From Epilithonimonas zeae (GTDB taxonomy: Bacteria; Bacteroidota; Bacteroidia; Flavobacteriales; Weeksellaceae): a DNA stretch of 64,000 nt. The DNA lies in the NCBI RefSeq assembly GCF_900141765.1, contig NZ_FSRK01000001.1:1612001-1676000 (forward strand), written 5' to 3'. Positions 36,487 through 46,030 of this stretch are shown in pieces. A model generated the notes under the pieces. The model saw only the letters and a program-made list of their open reading frames with translations, was not told the DNA's origin and ran no database searches. Numbering within the stretch: position 1 is the first letter of the stretch; the number at the start of each line of letters is the position of its first letter. Position numbers and translations under genes: made by a program.

Positions 36487-37893
36487 CTATCTTAAACGCT
36501 GCCCCAACTGTCTAATCGCCTCTATCCTTTTGGGTGAAAAAGTGTCTGCAAAAACAAGTCTAAAGTATTGGTCGAAAGCAGATGAAAATGAAAAGGTATA
36601 GCCTGGAGTAAATCTAACACCTATTTTATCACATTGTTGATAAAAGAATTTCATGTCAGTTGTATCGGGCATCTTTACCCAAAGGTTATATCCCCCGTAT
36701 GGAGTTACCAAAGAGATATTTTCGGGAAAATGAGTTGAAAGTAAATTGATCGCAAAGTGAGCGTTTTTTGCCAATTGCAAGCGAAAAGACCTTACATGAC
36801 GATCGTAACTGCTGCTCTCAATTAAATGATTTACCGTCTCCTGATACAAAGGTGAAACACTGCTACCCAATGAAAACCTGACCTGTTCAGCACGTTCCAT
36901 AAATTGGCCTGAACTTAGCCATCCCAGTCTGATCCCTGGAGCCAGTGTTTTTGCATAGGAAGAATAGGTCAGCACGAGACCGCTCTCATCAAAACTCTTT
37001 ATGGTGGAGGGTCTTTGACCCTGAAAATGCAGATCTCCATAGATATCATTTTCTATTACAGCAATGTGATGTCTTTGAGCAATATTCAATAACATTTTCT
37101 TCTGTTCGTCGCTTAGTAAAGTTCCGGTGGGATTATGAAAATTAGGAGTAACTACAACAGCTTTTATTTTATTCTTCTCGCAGGCTTTATTAAAGAAATC
37201 AATGTCAAATCCAAATATGGAGTCAACGGGAACCTCAATAACTTTAAGTTTTAATACCCTGATAACCTCCAGAACAGAAAAAACGCACGGACTTTCCAGC
37301 GCAATTGCATCACCTGACTCACAAGTTGCCGACAACGCAATATATAAAGCCTGTAAGGCACCGTCTGTTATTAGAAGTTCATCTTGGCTAATCCTGGTTT
37401 GATAAGATGCAGCTTGTTTTACAATATTTTGTTTTAGTAAAGGTAATCCGCTTGCGGGATAATATCGTAATAGTCCAGCGCCGTTCTTTCTGATGACCTG
37501 CTGCATGGTTCTTAACAATAACTTTTGCGGGATAATAAGGTCACCTGGAGCAGCTACATTAAATTCTGAAATTTTCCTGCCCATCCTTAAAGAAGTAGTC
37601 AGTGCCAGATGATTACTGAAAGTCGCATCTCTCACAACAGGTTTATGTTTAATTGTTGACGGTTGTGCGTTTGATTCCCTGTTGTTGCTTACATAATAAC
37701 CTGATTTTGGAATACTGTCAACGAATCCGCTAAGTATCAGATGTTCATATCCTAGTTGCACAGTACTGCTGCTAAGTTGATATTTTTCTTTGATCTGACG
37801 TACTGATGGCAGCTTATGTCCAGGTTTGTAAATCCCTTCCCTAACATTTTTTTCGATCTCAATCGTGAACAATTCAAATTTATAGCTTTTCAT
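36487..37893 (-). CDS. MocR family regulator (GntR helix-turn-helix plus aminotransferase-like domain)
   Basis: 468 aa: GntR-type winged helix (about 8-72; LPSVRQIKEKYQLSSSTVQLGY) and a fold-type I aminotransferase domain with a PLP lysine near residue 315 in YSSYAKTLAPGIRLG, preceded by FHNPTGTLLS and IENDIYGDL. It is a second, distinct MocR protein in the window. It is divergent from a short-chain dehydrogenase pseudogene and an MFS exporter, which it probably controls. Confidence 0.92.
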   Translation of the reverse strand: MKSYKFELFTIEIEKNVREGIYKPGHKLPSVRQIKEKYQLSSSTVQLGYEHLILSGFVDSIPKSGYYVSNNRESNAQPSTIKHKPVVRDATFSNHLALTTSLRMGRKISEFNVAAPGDLIIPQKLLLRTMQQVIRKNGAGLLRYYPASGLPLLKQNIVKQAASYQTRISQDELLITDGALQALYIALSATCESGDAIALESPCVFSVLEVIRVLKLKVIEVPVDSIFGFDIDFFNKACEKNKIKAVVVTPNFHNPTGTLLSDEQKKMLLNIAQRHHIAVIENDIYGDLHFQGQRPSTIKSFDESGLVLTYSSYAKTLAPGIRLGWLSSGQFMERAEQVRFSLGSSVSPLYQETVNHLIESSSYDRHVRSFRLQLAKNAHFAINLLSTHFPENISLVTPYGGYNLWVKMPDTTDMKFFYQQCDKIGVRFTPGYTFSFSSAFDQYFRLVFADTFSPKRIEAIRQLGQRLR

Positions 37894-37917
37894 CTGTATT
37901 ACTTATTTTTATTAAAA

Positions 37918-37939
37918 CTGTACCTGTACTGCAAATATA
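37918..37939 (-). promoter_or_regulatory. MocR promoter with tandem GTACAG repeat
   Basis: On the minus strand a perfect -7 box TATATTTG (37932-37939) is followed by a direct repeat GTACAGGTACAG (37918-37929) between the box and the MocR start at 37893. Direct repeats are typical MocR binding sites, and this placement would block its own transcription. Confidence 0.55.
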
Positions 37940-38030
37940 ATGTTTTTAACTTTGAAAAACCATTAAGAATAGCCTGATTGTCAGATGTTCAAAATAGAAC
38001 CGATATTAATTGACTTTTAAATTATAAAAT

Positions 38031-38673
38031 ATGAAAACAGTGCTTATCAGTGGTGCAAACAGAGGAATTGGTCTGGAGACTGCCAAAAAATTTTCCCAAC
38101 AGGGATATAGAGTGTTTCTTAGTTCGAAAAATTATGAAAACGGTTTACGTGTGACCGAAGAGCTAAAAAATTCTGGATATTTAAATATCATACCCATTTC
38201 TCTGGATACCCATGATCAATCAATTATCGACCAAGCATTTGAATTCATCACCCAATATACTCCAAGTTTGGATGTATTAATCAACAATGCAGAAATACGA
38301 GGTCAGCAGTCACAATCACCAACAATACTTGATATGGATAACATCAAAGAGATTTATGAGACCAATCTCTTCGGTACAATGCGCCTGACCAAGACCATGA
38401 TACCAATGCTCAGAAAATCACCCGATCCGCGCATCGTAAATGTCTCCCGCAATTAGCCTCACTTACGCTGCATGACAATCCGAACTGGAAATTCTATGAG
38501 TTCAAGGATGCTGGCTATGGTCCTTCCAAAACAGCACTTAATGCATACAGAGTAATGCTTGCTTATGAACTTAAGGGTACCTAGCCGTAGATCCCGGATA
38601 TACTGCTAAGGGATTTAATGCTTATAAAGACACAGGTTCGGTATCTAACGCAGCAGGATTCAACCCTCGATAA
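38031..38673 (+). pseudogene. Short-chain dehydrogenase, frameshifted and partly deleted
   Basis: The N-terminal part reads as a normal SDR (LISGANRGIGLETAKKFSQ, LINNAE, NLFGTMRLTKTMIPML, RIVNVS), then the frame stops at 38456. The downstream part continues in another frame (LASLTLHDNPNWKFYEF, the YxxxK motif as YGPSKTALNAY, AYELKGT) and, after a second break with about 14 missing bases, AVDPGYTAKGFNAYKDTG. A one-base loss at the first break and a deletion at the second show real decay rather than a single reading error. The former substrate is unknown. Confidence 0.75.
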
Positions 38674-38815
38674 ATCTTGACCGACAGGTCAATTTTTGAG
38701 CCAAGAGGGGGATTAACATGGTAACAAAATCGCATTAACCATTAATAAATTAAAGAATCCATGATATTAGCTTATAACTTTTAAACTTATTTCTCTCCTT
38801 ATCGTTTTAAATAAA

Positions 38816-40012
38816 ATGAATACATATAAAAATAGTACATCATTATCTGCTCAAAGCCCTTCTACAATGTGGGTTTCAATTCTTTCTCTTGGAACCTTCA
38901 TCGTCTTCTTTCAAGGATTTATGGTTGCTCCCATACTTCCACAACTTTCTGAGCTTTTCAAGGTCACCGTTCAACACGTAAGTTTCATTGAACCTGCCTA
39001 TCTGCTGAGCTATGGTATTTCAACATTGATGTATGCACCCTTGTCAGAAAAATATGGACGTTTTCCAGTAATTACTTTTTCTCTGTGTGGATTTATAATG
39101 GCTACTGCTCTAACAGGCTTTGTACAAAACATCGATCAACTTATTTTTCTAAGGCTTCTGACCGGACTTCTCGCCGGAGGTGTCGCTCCGACAACAATCG
39201 GTTGGATCGGTGACAATTTTCCGTATGAGAAAAGAGGTCATGCTTTGGGAATATTTTTCGGTTTTATGGCTGCGGGAACAGCATTTGGTTCAAGCGCAGG
39301 TGCATTATTGACTTCATTTGTAGGGTGGAGAATGCTATTTTGGATTGTTGCCGGATTAGGAATTATTATTTTGGGAATTCTCGTAATAAATCGTGGCAAT
39401 TTCTCACAAAAGCAAAATGAAAGTACATTAAGGGGTAAAATGATGTTATCTGAATACTATAATATACTCAAATTGAGCAGAGCGCGTCGTACCTATATAT
39501 TTGTTCTTTTAAACTCCATGTTTCATAGTGGTATATTTGCATGGACAGGATATTTCTTTTTCAGCAACTATTATCTTACTGAAAGAGGTGTAGGATTAGC
39601 ATTGCTGGGCTATGGAATACCCGGTCTGCTGTTAGGTCCTTTTTTAGGAAAGATGGCTGACAAATTTGGTCGTAATAGAATCATTCCCATAGGAATAACA
39701 GTCGGAGCAATATCCACCTTATTGCTAGCGATGCAGTACCCATTATTAATCTCCTGTTTTTTAATTGCGACCCTTTCACTTGCTTTTGACATGACGCATC
39801 CTCTTTTCGCTGCTATTATTACGACCTTATCTGAACGCAAAGGTATAGCAATCGGACTCTTTGCATTTGTCATGTTTATGGGTTATGGATTGGGAAGTCT
39901 GATATTCAGCCTCATCATCAATATTGGTATTAACAAAAGTTTCCAGGTATTTGGATTTTTTGCAGTTTTGGGAGCAATATTATCATTTTTTGCATTCAAG
40001 AATGAAAGATAA
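38816..40012 (+). CDS. MFS transporter (Bcr/CflA- or AraJ-like drug exporter)
   Basis: 398 aa with twelve hydrophobic helices. The MFS signature between helices 2 and 3 is LMYAPLSEKYGRFPVI and its second-half copy is FLGKMADKFGRNRIIPIG. An export-type motif is present around LLTGLLAGGVAPTTIGWIGD. It probably pumps a drug or metabolite out by proton antiport. It follows the SDR pseudogene by about 140 bases and may share its promoter, divergent from the MocR gene. Confidence 0.87.
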   Translation: MNTYKNSTSLSAQSPSTMWVSILSLGTFIVFFQGFMVAPILPQLSELFKVTVQHVSFIEPAYLLSYGISTLMYAPLSEKYGRFPVITFSLCGFIMATALTGFVQNIDQLIFLRLLTGLLAGGVAPTTIGWIGDNFPYEKRGHALGIFFGFMAAGTAFGSSAGALLTSFVGWRMLFWIVAGLGIIILGILVINRGNFSQKQNESTLRGKMMLSEYYNILKLSRARRTYIFVLLNSMFHSGIFAWTGYFFFSNYYLTERGVGLALLGYGIPGLLLGPFLGKMADKFGRNRIIPIGITVGAISTLLLAMQYPLLISCFLIATLSLAFDMTHPLFAAIITTLSERKGIAIGLFAFVMFMGYGLGSLIFSLIINIGINKSFQVFGFFAVLGAILSFFAFKNER

Positions 40013-40907
40013 TTTCACTTTTTGTTATCATCATTTATTATTGGCAATAATATACTTTCATATACCATATTAAATATATAAAAATACTACTTGTTTTTAA
40101 AATCAATTTTATTGTCCATAGAGAAATAAAATTGATTTTTTTTAGTGTAAAAATAAATCTAGTGCATTAAAATATATAGTAACCATTTTTTATTCTATTA
40201 ATGATTTATAGAGCGTGCAGTAATTATAGTAAAACTTTAATAGTAATTCTACGTAATCTGATATATAGTATTTTATACTGTACTGCAAAATAGAAAATAG
40301 TTGTTACTTTGGAATACTAAAGGTGATCAATGCCGAAGCTTAAAAACTAATTCATCATACAACAAAACCAATTAAAATCTTTACATTCTTTAGGCAGCAT
40401 TATCCAGTCTTGTGCATTTATTTTGTCGTCGAATTGGATTTCACAGGAACAACATTTCAATATTTTATAATATCTTAAAATAGCTGACTAAATAATGATC
40501 ACTACTCTACTGTCTCTTGCAGTTGGTAAAGAAAGTTAACAACAATACTCAAAAAACAAAACTAATATGTCCGCGAACCATAAACATCAGAACAGCCTGC
40601 CTTTAATGATTTAGTAACAGTGCTGAAACCATTGTAAGTTTAAGCTTGGTGGTGGATTCTTAGCACCTAATAATCTTTTATACATTTTCATAATACGATT
40701 AGTTGACCATTGATCTACATCAGATCAAGGGGATAATTGATGTCTGTGTACCATGTAGATGTTACTAGTTAATAGGCTGGTGATTTTGGTTAAGATAAAT
40801 AAAATGTGATTTTAACCACTGTAATAAAAATGGTCCTTATCCCAAACTGATAAGGGGCGGAAACCGAAAAGCCTTATGAGTAGGAAATCTTATAAATTTT
40901 ATTTAAA
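40013..40907. other. Long intergenic region with a structured leader at its end
   Basis: No coding frame is convincing over these 895 bases. The first half is very A/T-rich; the second half is less so and contains the paired elements listed separately at 40835-40877. No insertion-sequence end or tRNA is seen. The region separates the MFS gene from the orphan 363-aa gene and probably includes that gene's promoter. Confidence 0.4.
40835..40877 (+). promoter_or_regulatory. Leader RNA with two mutually exclusive stems
   Basis: GATAAGG (40849-40855) can pair with CCTTATC upstream (40835-40841, seven perfect pairs) or with CCTTAT downstream (40872-40877, six pairs). A small CGG/CCG hairpin (40858-40866) sits between the second pair. 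The ATG of the 363-aa gene begins 30 bases later. It does not match a riboswitch class I know. The alternative pairing is seen in the sequence; a regulatory role is inferred. Confidence 0.35.
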
Positions 40908-41999
40908 ATGTTAGTACAAGCACAGTTAAAAAGCACGGTAGATGCAGACCACAGATCAGATTGGTGTACTGCCCAAGGTGAAGCAGAAGCCAAAAGGTTG
41001 GCAAGAGAAAATTATGTTGCCAAATATCCTCATGATGATCTGGCAAATACCACCTACGTCACGAAACCTGCAGTTGGTTCCAAATCAGCAGAAGATGGCG
41101 AATCATTAGACGAAATGGTTGTCTCTTTTAGAAGTACGGTTAAAGAGCATTCACTTAACAATATCGGAGCGCGTCTGATGTTGAAAGAGGATTCAGGTGA
41201 TGATCTTTTTTCACTGGTGCAGGAATCGAAGAAAGCTCCAGGCTCCACTTCTATCGTCGCTGTAGACACAACAGGGCCTGAAACATCTGGTGGAAATCCC
41301 AATGCTGAGGCTCTGGCAATCTATAACGATATGCTTGTTTTAAGTTCTTTAGCCAATGTGGTATCTATGAAATCTCTATACGACGATCATCCAGAAAAAT
41401 ACGATATTACAATTCCTCAGCAGGCCACAGCTTTTGTAAGGGCACAGGCTGTCAACCTTAATGATACGTTTACCCGAAGGTTGGGCGCCTATGCCATACC
41501 TGGTGAAACGACAAGCCAGCATTACAGCAAGGAAGTTACCAGCGTCGATCTTCATCTTGATTTTTTAACAGAAATCTTTGGGTCGTTCAACTTTCCTAAA
41601 GCTGCTTTTGATAAGCTGGATGGGATACTGACACAGGTCAAAAACTCTCTTGCCAACCTCAAGGTCTCTTTTGAATCAGAAGATGAAACGCTTGACCATA
41701 TGATTTTTACCAACTACATAGAACCTATAGAAGTTCCTGGAATAAAAGATCCTGTCTTGACAGGAAAAATAAGAATGTTCTATTTAAAGATTAATCAGCA
41801 TTCCTGGAAAGCTTCCGTGGGTAAAAGTTCTGTGGCAAAAATCAGTTTTACAATGGATTTCTTTGATACCATTTTTACTATTAACAGTCAGCTTGTTCGT
41901 ACTGATACTTCCACCATTGCAGAATTGATTAAGAATTTCACTAATCATTCTTTCGAAGACATGAAAAAGCTGACAAGCCCTGCGGTTGTTAAAAAGTAA
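40908..41999 (+). CDS. Orphan 363-aa protein, possible toxin-like alpha/beta fold
   Basis: No family is recognised. There is no signal peptide and no transmembrane segment. The first 120 residues are polar and mixed; residues about 120-190 contain helices (NAEALAIYNDMLVLSSLANVV). The C-terminal half alternates helices (LHLDFLTEIFGSF, AFDKLDGILTQVKNSLANL) with strand pairs (TGKIRMFYLKINQHSWKA, KISFTMDFFDTIFTINSQLV). This order of helix layers and sheet is reminiscent of Cyt/Evf-like proteins, but the resemblance is by eye and weak. A terminator follows at 42048, so it is monocistronic. Confidence 0.7.
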   Translation: MLVQAQLKSTVDADHRSDWCTAQGEAEAKRLARENYVAKYPHDDLANTTYVTKPAVGSKSAEDGESLDEMVVSFRSTVKEHSLNNIGARLMLKEDSGDDLFSLVQESKKAPGSTSIVAVDTTGPETSGGNPNAEALAIYNDMLVLSSLANVVSMKSLYDDHPEKYDITIPQQATAFVRAQAVNLNDTFTRRLGAYAIPGETTSQHYSKEVTSVDLHLDFLTEIFGSFNFPKAAFDKLDGILTQVKNSLANLKVSFESEDETLDHMIFTNYIEPIEVPGIKDPVLTGKIRMFYLKINQHSWKASVGKSSVAKISFTMDFFDTIFTINSQLVRTDTSTIAELIKNFTNHSFEDMKKLTSPAVVKK

Positions 42000-42047
42000 C
42001 AATTTTAAGTATTACACTATTACTTATTAATCGACAGAAATAAAAAT

Positions 42048-42080
42048 AAAACCTTGTGACCATTACAAGGTTTTTCTTTT
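42048..42080 (+). terminator. Terminator after the orphan 363-aa gene
   Basis: Perfect stem AAAACCTTGT/ACAAGGTTTT with a 7-base loop and a T-rich tail (TTTTTCTTTT), 48 bases past the stop codon. It separates the orphan gene from the split outer-membrane gene downstream. Confidence 0.85.
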
Positions 42081-42247
42081 ATCGATATTTTAATATTACT
42101 GCAATTGTAAAAGTCCTGCATTAGTCGCTTAAACGGTAAAAAGAGGTTAATAATTATAGTATGATAACTATGATTAAATAAAATATCACTCCGTGATTAA
42201 TTTATTTTTTAACTTTAAACAAAACTAAATCACTAAAAATCAACATC

Positions 42248-42766
42248 ATGAAACTGAAATTTATTTATTTATCTATTTTGCTTTTCAGTTTGAATTGCTT
42301 TTCCCAATCTTTAGAGCCTATCAAACAGCAAAAGGAAGTAGTGGCTGATCTGCCCCTCTATAATTTCTATTATTTGAGTAAATACTTAACCAATCCAAAT
42401 TTGGAAACAAAACAAAAGACTGCGGTCTATGCTCAGTTTCTTACTTTGATAGGAACTGAAAAATTAGAATACTTGTTAGCATCAAATGATAACGATCTCA
42501 AAGATTTAAGGGAAATCCTTAACCGCGTAATATTGCAATCTCCGGCGACTTATAAATTTCTAAGTTATTTGAGAGAAAGCAAATGGACAGAGCTGGATAA
42601 TGATTTTAAGCTGAACGCAAAAGATAAAATGTTTGTACAGGAAATTAAATCGATTTCCGAGGAAATCAGTGAGCTTAAGATTGAACAGATTAATCAATTA
42701 AAGACTTATAATGATGATCAGGATAAGATTATAAACAGATTGATCGGATCAGAACTGATACGGTGA
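42248..42766 (+). CDS. N-terminal piece of a probable split exported protein
   Basis: 172 aa with a clear signal peptide (about 1-20, ending NCFSQS) and a helical, coiled-coil-rich body (LYNFYYLSKYLTNPNLETK, EEISELKIEQINQLKTYND). No family is recognised. Its TGA overlaps a GTG that opens the next ORF (GTGA at 42763-42766). The next ORF has no signal peptide but ends in a beta-barrel, so the two most simply derive from one exported protein of about 930 aa broken by a frameshift. If they really are two genes, this overlap would couple their translation. Confidence 0.6.
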   Translation: MKLKFIYLSILLFSLNCFSQSLEPIKQQKEVVADLPLYNFYYLSKYLTNPNLETKQKTAVYAQFLTLIGTEKLEYLLASNDNDLKDLREILNRVILQSPATYKFLSYLRESKWTELDNDFKLNAKDKMFVQEIKSISEEISELKIEQINQLKTYNDDQDKIINRLIGSELIR

Positions 42767-45039
42767 TCATAAAGGCAAGACAGGATTCAGCAGTTCTGCT
42801 TCAAGCCCAAATGGCTGCAAAAGTAAACACATTTGACCAGTCGAAGTCTGTTCGTGATGTATTGATAAAAGAGAAGTCTGATATTCTTAAAGGTAAAATC
42901 GATACATTTTCATCTGCTTATTTTAAAGCAAATCCCAAATATATTTTTTCTGAAGTGGGTATTCTGGATGCGCAAAAGTTTTATGGGCAGACCGAAGCAG
43001 GGCAATCGTTGCAGTTAACGAATAATTATGTGCAGTCTGTTCAAAGCCAGGGAAGTTCTGGGTTTCAGCTTCCATCACAGGCGCAGCTTATTGATGCTAT
43101 GGCTCTTTTCCTTGCCAACAGGGCAAAGCAGGAGGCGGCAATCTGGTTTATGGATCAGGTAAGATCAAGGCTGCAGAACCCGCTGATTAAGGATGCATTT
43201 CCTGAAACCATTAAGTTAATCCATTCTCTGGAGGACTACAAGGTTCCGAACTTTGGAACAGAATGGCGTTATGCCATTTCCACAGATTTTATCAAAATGC
43301 CTGAACATATTGCTGATAGCGAATGGGTCAGGCTTACCATCGGTGATGATACAAAGCTCAACGGAATACGTAGTTCCATTAAATTGGGTTATAAATTAAA
43401 TGGCTTGATGGCTGGTAATTTCAATTACAGAGATATTATTGAGTCATTATATTTAGATGAGCTTAAAGTAGACTACACAGCCAGCAATTCTTACGATAAA
43501 AATATCCGAAATAGTATTATACTGCTCTATTCATTGACCAAAGAGCTGTACAGCATTGATTATATCTCTGATAAGCCTAATTACAGACTGCTTAACTTTG
43601 AAGAACTTAATGCGCTGAATAAGGATCAGTGGAATATTCTTACGTCATTAATTTATTTAAAGTATTTCTACGATAGAGAAAGCAACAATGGAGGTAGCAA
43701 TCCGATCTTTAACAATAATCTTAATATTAATGCTGTTAAGGTTGTACTTAGCCAGATGCTTATCAATCTGTCGCAGTTTGATAAAATCAGAAATGATCTG
43801 GTGAATGTCAGCGGTAAAGAAAAGATGGATTTTTCAAAACAGAATTTCTACAGTATATGGAAGATTATCGATCAGATCGTTGACAATCTTAATGAGATTT
43901 GTTTCGCCGATGCTGTAAAATGTAAGTCTGCCAAAGAGAACAGTAAAATGGTCAGTGAAAATTTAAAGACTACCCTTGCTGTTTATGAAAGCCTGCAGAC
44001 CCATAACTTCAACGGTGTTATACAGAATACATTTAAGCTGATCAATCAGTTTAAAAATAATGATGACATAAGCACTTTGGATGGTTATGAAGTAAAACAT
44101 ATTAGCGATAATCAATATTCTTTCACCAAAAATGAACAAAAACTATTTATTTGGAAACTTAATGACGGGTTTGCAATCTCCAAAGACAGCACAGGGCAAA
44201 AGGATAAAATTGTTATTAATGACTTCAGTAAATTTAGAAAGCTTTGGAGTCTGACTTCTTTTAATAAAGATGATGCTAAAGAACTTATAAAGCTTTCTGG
44301 TTTTAATATTATACAAAAAAATATTCTTCGACAGTTTGATTTGGATCTGACTGAATTGATAAGAATCTTCGATTCAGTGGACAATGTACAACCGTCAATG
44401 GTTAAGAGTGCAATTACAGCTACTTCGTCAGAAAGCGCAGTATACATCAGTAAGGTTGATGCAAAATACAGAGATCAGCTGATTAAATTAACGTCATTTT
44501 TTGGAGATGTTCTCACCGCCACAGATTCAAAACAGATGGCAGATGTCATCAGTTCTCACGCGCTCCCACCAACTTCATATAAACTTAAAAGACGAGTTGC
44601 TTTTTCAATTGATTTCAATGGCTACGTTGGAGCTTATGGTGCATACAGTTTCCCAAGCGCGGGATCAACCTTCAATGAGGGCTGGACAGGAGGCATTACC
44701 GCACCTATCGGTGTAACCTTTACGTGGAAGGTAGGAAAAAACAATTGGGGACTGAGCGCTAATGTGGTAGATTTAGGGAATATTGTGAATCACTATCTGA
44801 CAAGCTCTGAAAAATATTATAAGGATGTGCATTTCAGTGAAGTATTTGCGCCGAATGCCAATCTCTTATATTCAATTCCGAAAACACCTTTGGTGGCTTT
44901 TATAGGAGCTTCATTCTTGCCTTTAAAAAGTACAGTTGTAGATGGAGTAACAAAGAATTACCGTGCTTTTGATCTCACCATTATACAGGCTGGAATTAAA
45001 ATCGACATTCCATTCGTTAACCTGCACAAAAGCCAATGA
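42763..45039 (+). CDS. C-terminal part of a split outer-membrane protein, unknown family
   Basis: 758 aa starting with GTG; the frame is open back to 42727, upstream of that GTG. Residues 1-550 are mostly helical with repeated elements (GKIDTFSSAYFKANPKYIFS, KAVLSQMLINLSQF type). The end, from about residue 610 (KRRVAFSIDFNGYVGAYGAY) to the C-terminus (FDLTIIQAGIKIDIPFVNL), has alternating strands of an outer-membrane barrel. Without the signal of the preceding ORF it could not reach the outer membrane. Function unknown. Confidence 0.6.
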   Translation: MIIKARQDSAVLLQAQMAAKVNTFDQSKSVRDVLIKEKSDILKGKIDTFSSAYFKANPKYIFSEVGILDAQKFYGQTEAGQSLQLTNNYVQSVQSQGSSGFQLPSQAQLIDAMALFLANRAKQEAAIWFMDQVRSRLQNPLIKDAFPETIKLIHSLEDYKVPNFGTEWRYAISTDFIKMPEHIADSEWVRLTIGDDTKLNGIRSSIKLGYKLNGLMAGNFNYRDIIESLYLDELKVDYTASNSYDKNIRNSIILLYSLTKELYSIDYISDKPNYRLLNFEELNALNKDQWNILTSLIYLKYFYDRESNNGGSNPIFNNNLNINAVKVVLSQMLINLSQFDKIRNDLVNVSGKEKMDFSKQNFYSIWKIIDQIVDNLNEICFADAVKCKSAKENSKMVSENLKTTLAVYESLQTHNFNGVIQNTFKLINQFKNNDDISTLDGYEVKHISDNQYSFTKNEQKLFIWKLNDGFAISKDSTGQKDKIVINDFSKFRKLWSLTSFNKDDAKELIKLSGFNIIQKNILRQFDLDLTELIRIFDSVDNVQPSMVKSAITATSSESAVYISKVDAKYRDQLIKLTSFFGDVLTATDSKQMADVISSHALPPTSYKLKRRVAFSIDFNGYVGAYGAYSFPSAGSTFNEGWTGGITAPIGVTFTWKVGKNNWGLSANVVDLGNIVNHYLTSSEKYYKDVHFSEVFAPNANLLYSIPKTPLVAFIGASFLPLKSTVVDGVTKNYRAFDLTIIQAGIKIDIPFVNLHKSQ

Positions 45040-45129
45040 AGTATTGAATCTTATTTATAAACAAAATTGGGAACCTCCTATGGTTTTGTGATAAGAATAG
45101 GGATTTTAAGAGCTTTTGAATATAATCAT

Positions 45130-45468
45130 CTAGATTCCACTTCCCTTTATTTTGGACTGAATTGCTAAATTTTTATTTGGCTTCGCTGTAGGTTTCTGAT
45201 ATGTTGATGACTCATCCTTCTTGTTATGATCTTGGTTGTGATAATGATTGAGGTATTGGGGGTATTCTAATTTGATGGAGTTCAGTTTTCTATTGAAAAG
45301 GAGTTCTATACAGTGTTTTTCGGCATTGAATTGAAGGTTGACGCTGAAGTAGATATTATTTCGGGAAAGCATATTTTCGAAGAAAAGGACTTGAGGGTCT
45401 GGTGCTGGTTTTTTGCTAAGCTGTACGCCTTTGATTGCTGGGAATATTAAGCCACTCGGTGCGATCAT
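45130..45468 (-). pseudogene. Decayed fragment, possibly of a conjugative-element protein
   Basis: The readable stretch includes FFENMLSRNNIYFSVNLQF with NAEKHCIELLF after it, then a polar tail (NHYHNQDHNKKDESSTYQK). The pattern loosely resembles the repeated units of DUF3945/DUF4099 proteins carried by Bacteroidota conjugative elements, but the match is by memory and weak. The frame has no convincing start and is followed by further broken frames. I see no transposase or integrase nearby. Confidence 0.25.
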
Positions 45469-45671
45469 TGGTCAGGCGGTCAAGGCTGATAAGGGATGGA
45501 ATGACTTTTTTGGTTAAAGGATGGATAAGTCCACTACCCTGGCAAAATCCAAGAATTTTTGTGAATCTTCCCTGTTGGCATTGTGTCTAGATAACGCTGG
45601 AGTTCCTGAGCGGTTTCTTGAACTTCATATTCTCTGACTTTGAAGAATAAGAACTTCTAGAGATTTTTTAG
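45469..45671. other. Gene graveyard without an intact frame
   Basis: Minus-strand pieces such as YEVQETAQELQRYLDTMPTG look protein-like but are interrupted. They probably belonged to one or two small genes now decayed, together with the fragments on either side. Confidence 0.3.
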
Positions 45672-46030
45672 CTACTGGTAGAAATCGGAATAGAACTGAG
45701 TGAAGGATTCTTCGTAAGGTTCTATGTTTATGGACTTGGGAGGTTTTATCGTTATGGTTTGTATGGGTTTGAGGGGTGCCGTTTTTGGTTAATGCCTTCC
45801 ACCACTCCGATGCTCTGGCTGGAATGGTATTTCCTGTTTTCTCAAAATACATCAAACGTAGATATGAATCTCCTCCTCCGTTAGACTGACGTGCACAATA
45901 CATTTGATGCCCCCAACAAATCTTCTGCAGAGACACTGGTATTGATAGTTTCAGGTTCATTATTTTCTCTACTACAAGCTGATAAGCTTAAAATGAGTAT
46001 TAAAAAAGAAATTAATTTTAATATTTTCAT
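45672..46030 (-). pseudogene. Lipoprotein gene broken by two frameshifts
   Basis: From ATG 46030 a lipoprotein signal (MKILKLISFLILILSLSACS) leads into SVSAEDLLGASNVLC and then a stop. The next frame gives NGGGDSYLRLMYFEKTGNT and ASEWWKALTKNGTP, and a third gives PIQTITIKPPKSINIEP with EESFTQFYSDFYQ before TAG at 45674. Joined, they give one small lipoprotein of about 118 aa with the lipobox LSAC. No family is recognised. Confidence 0.6.

Noticed and set aside
40835-40877. A known riboswitch class before the orphan gene
   Set aside because: No aptamer core of TPP, SAM, cobalamin, preQ1 or c-di-GMP type could be recognised.
42720-42770. Programmed frameshift between the two ORFs
   Set aside because: No slippery heptamer or following structure is apparent; a simple indel is more likely.
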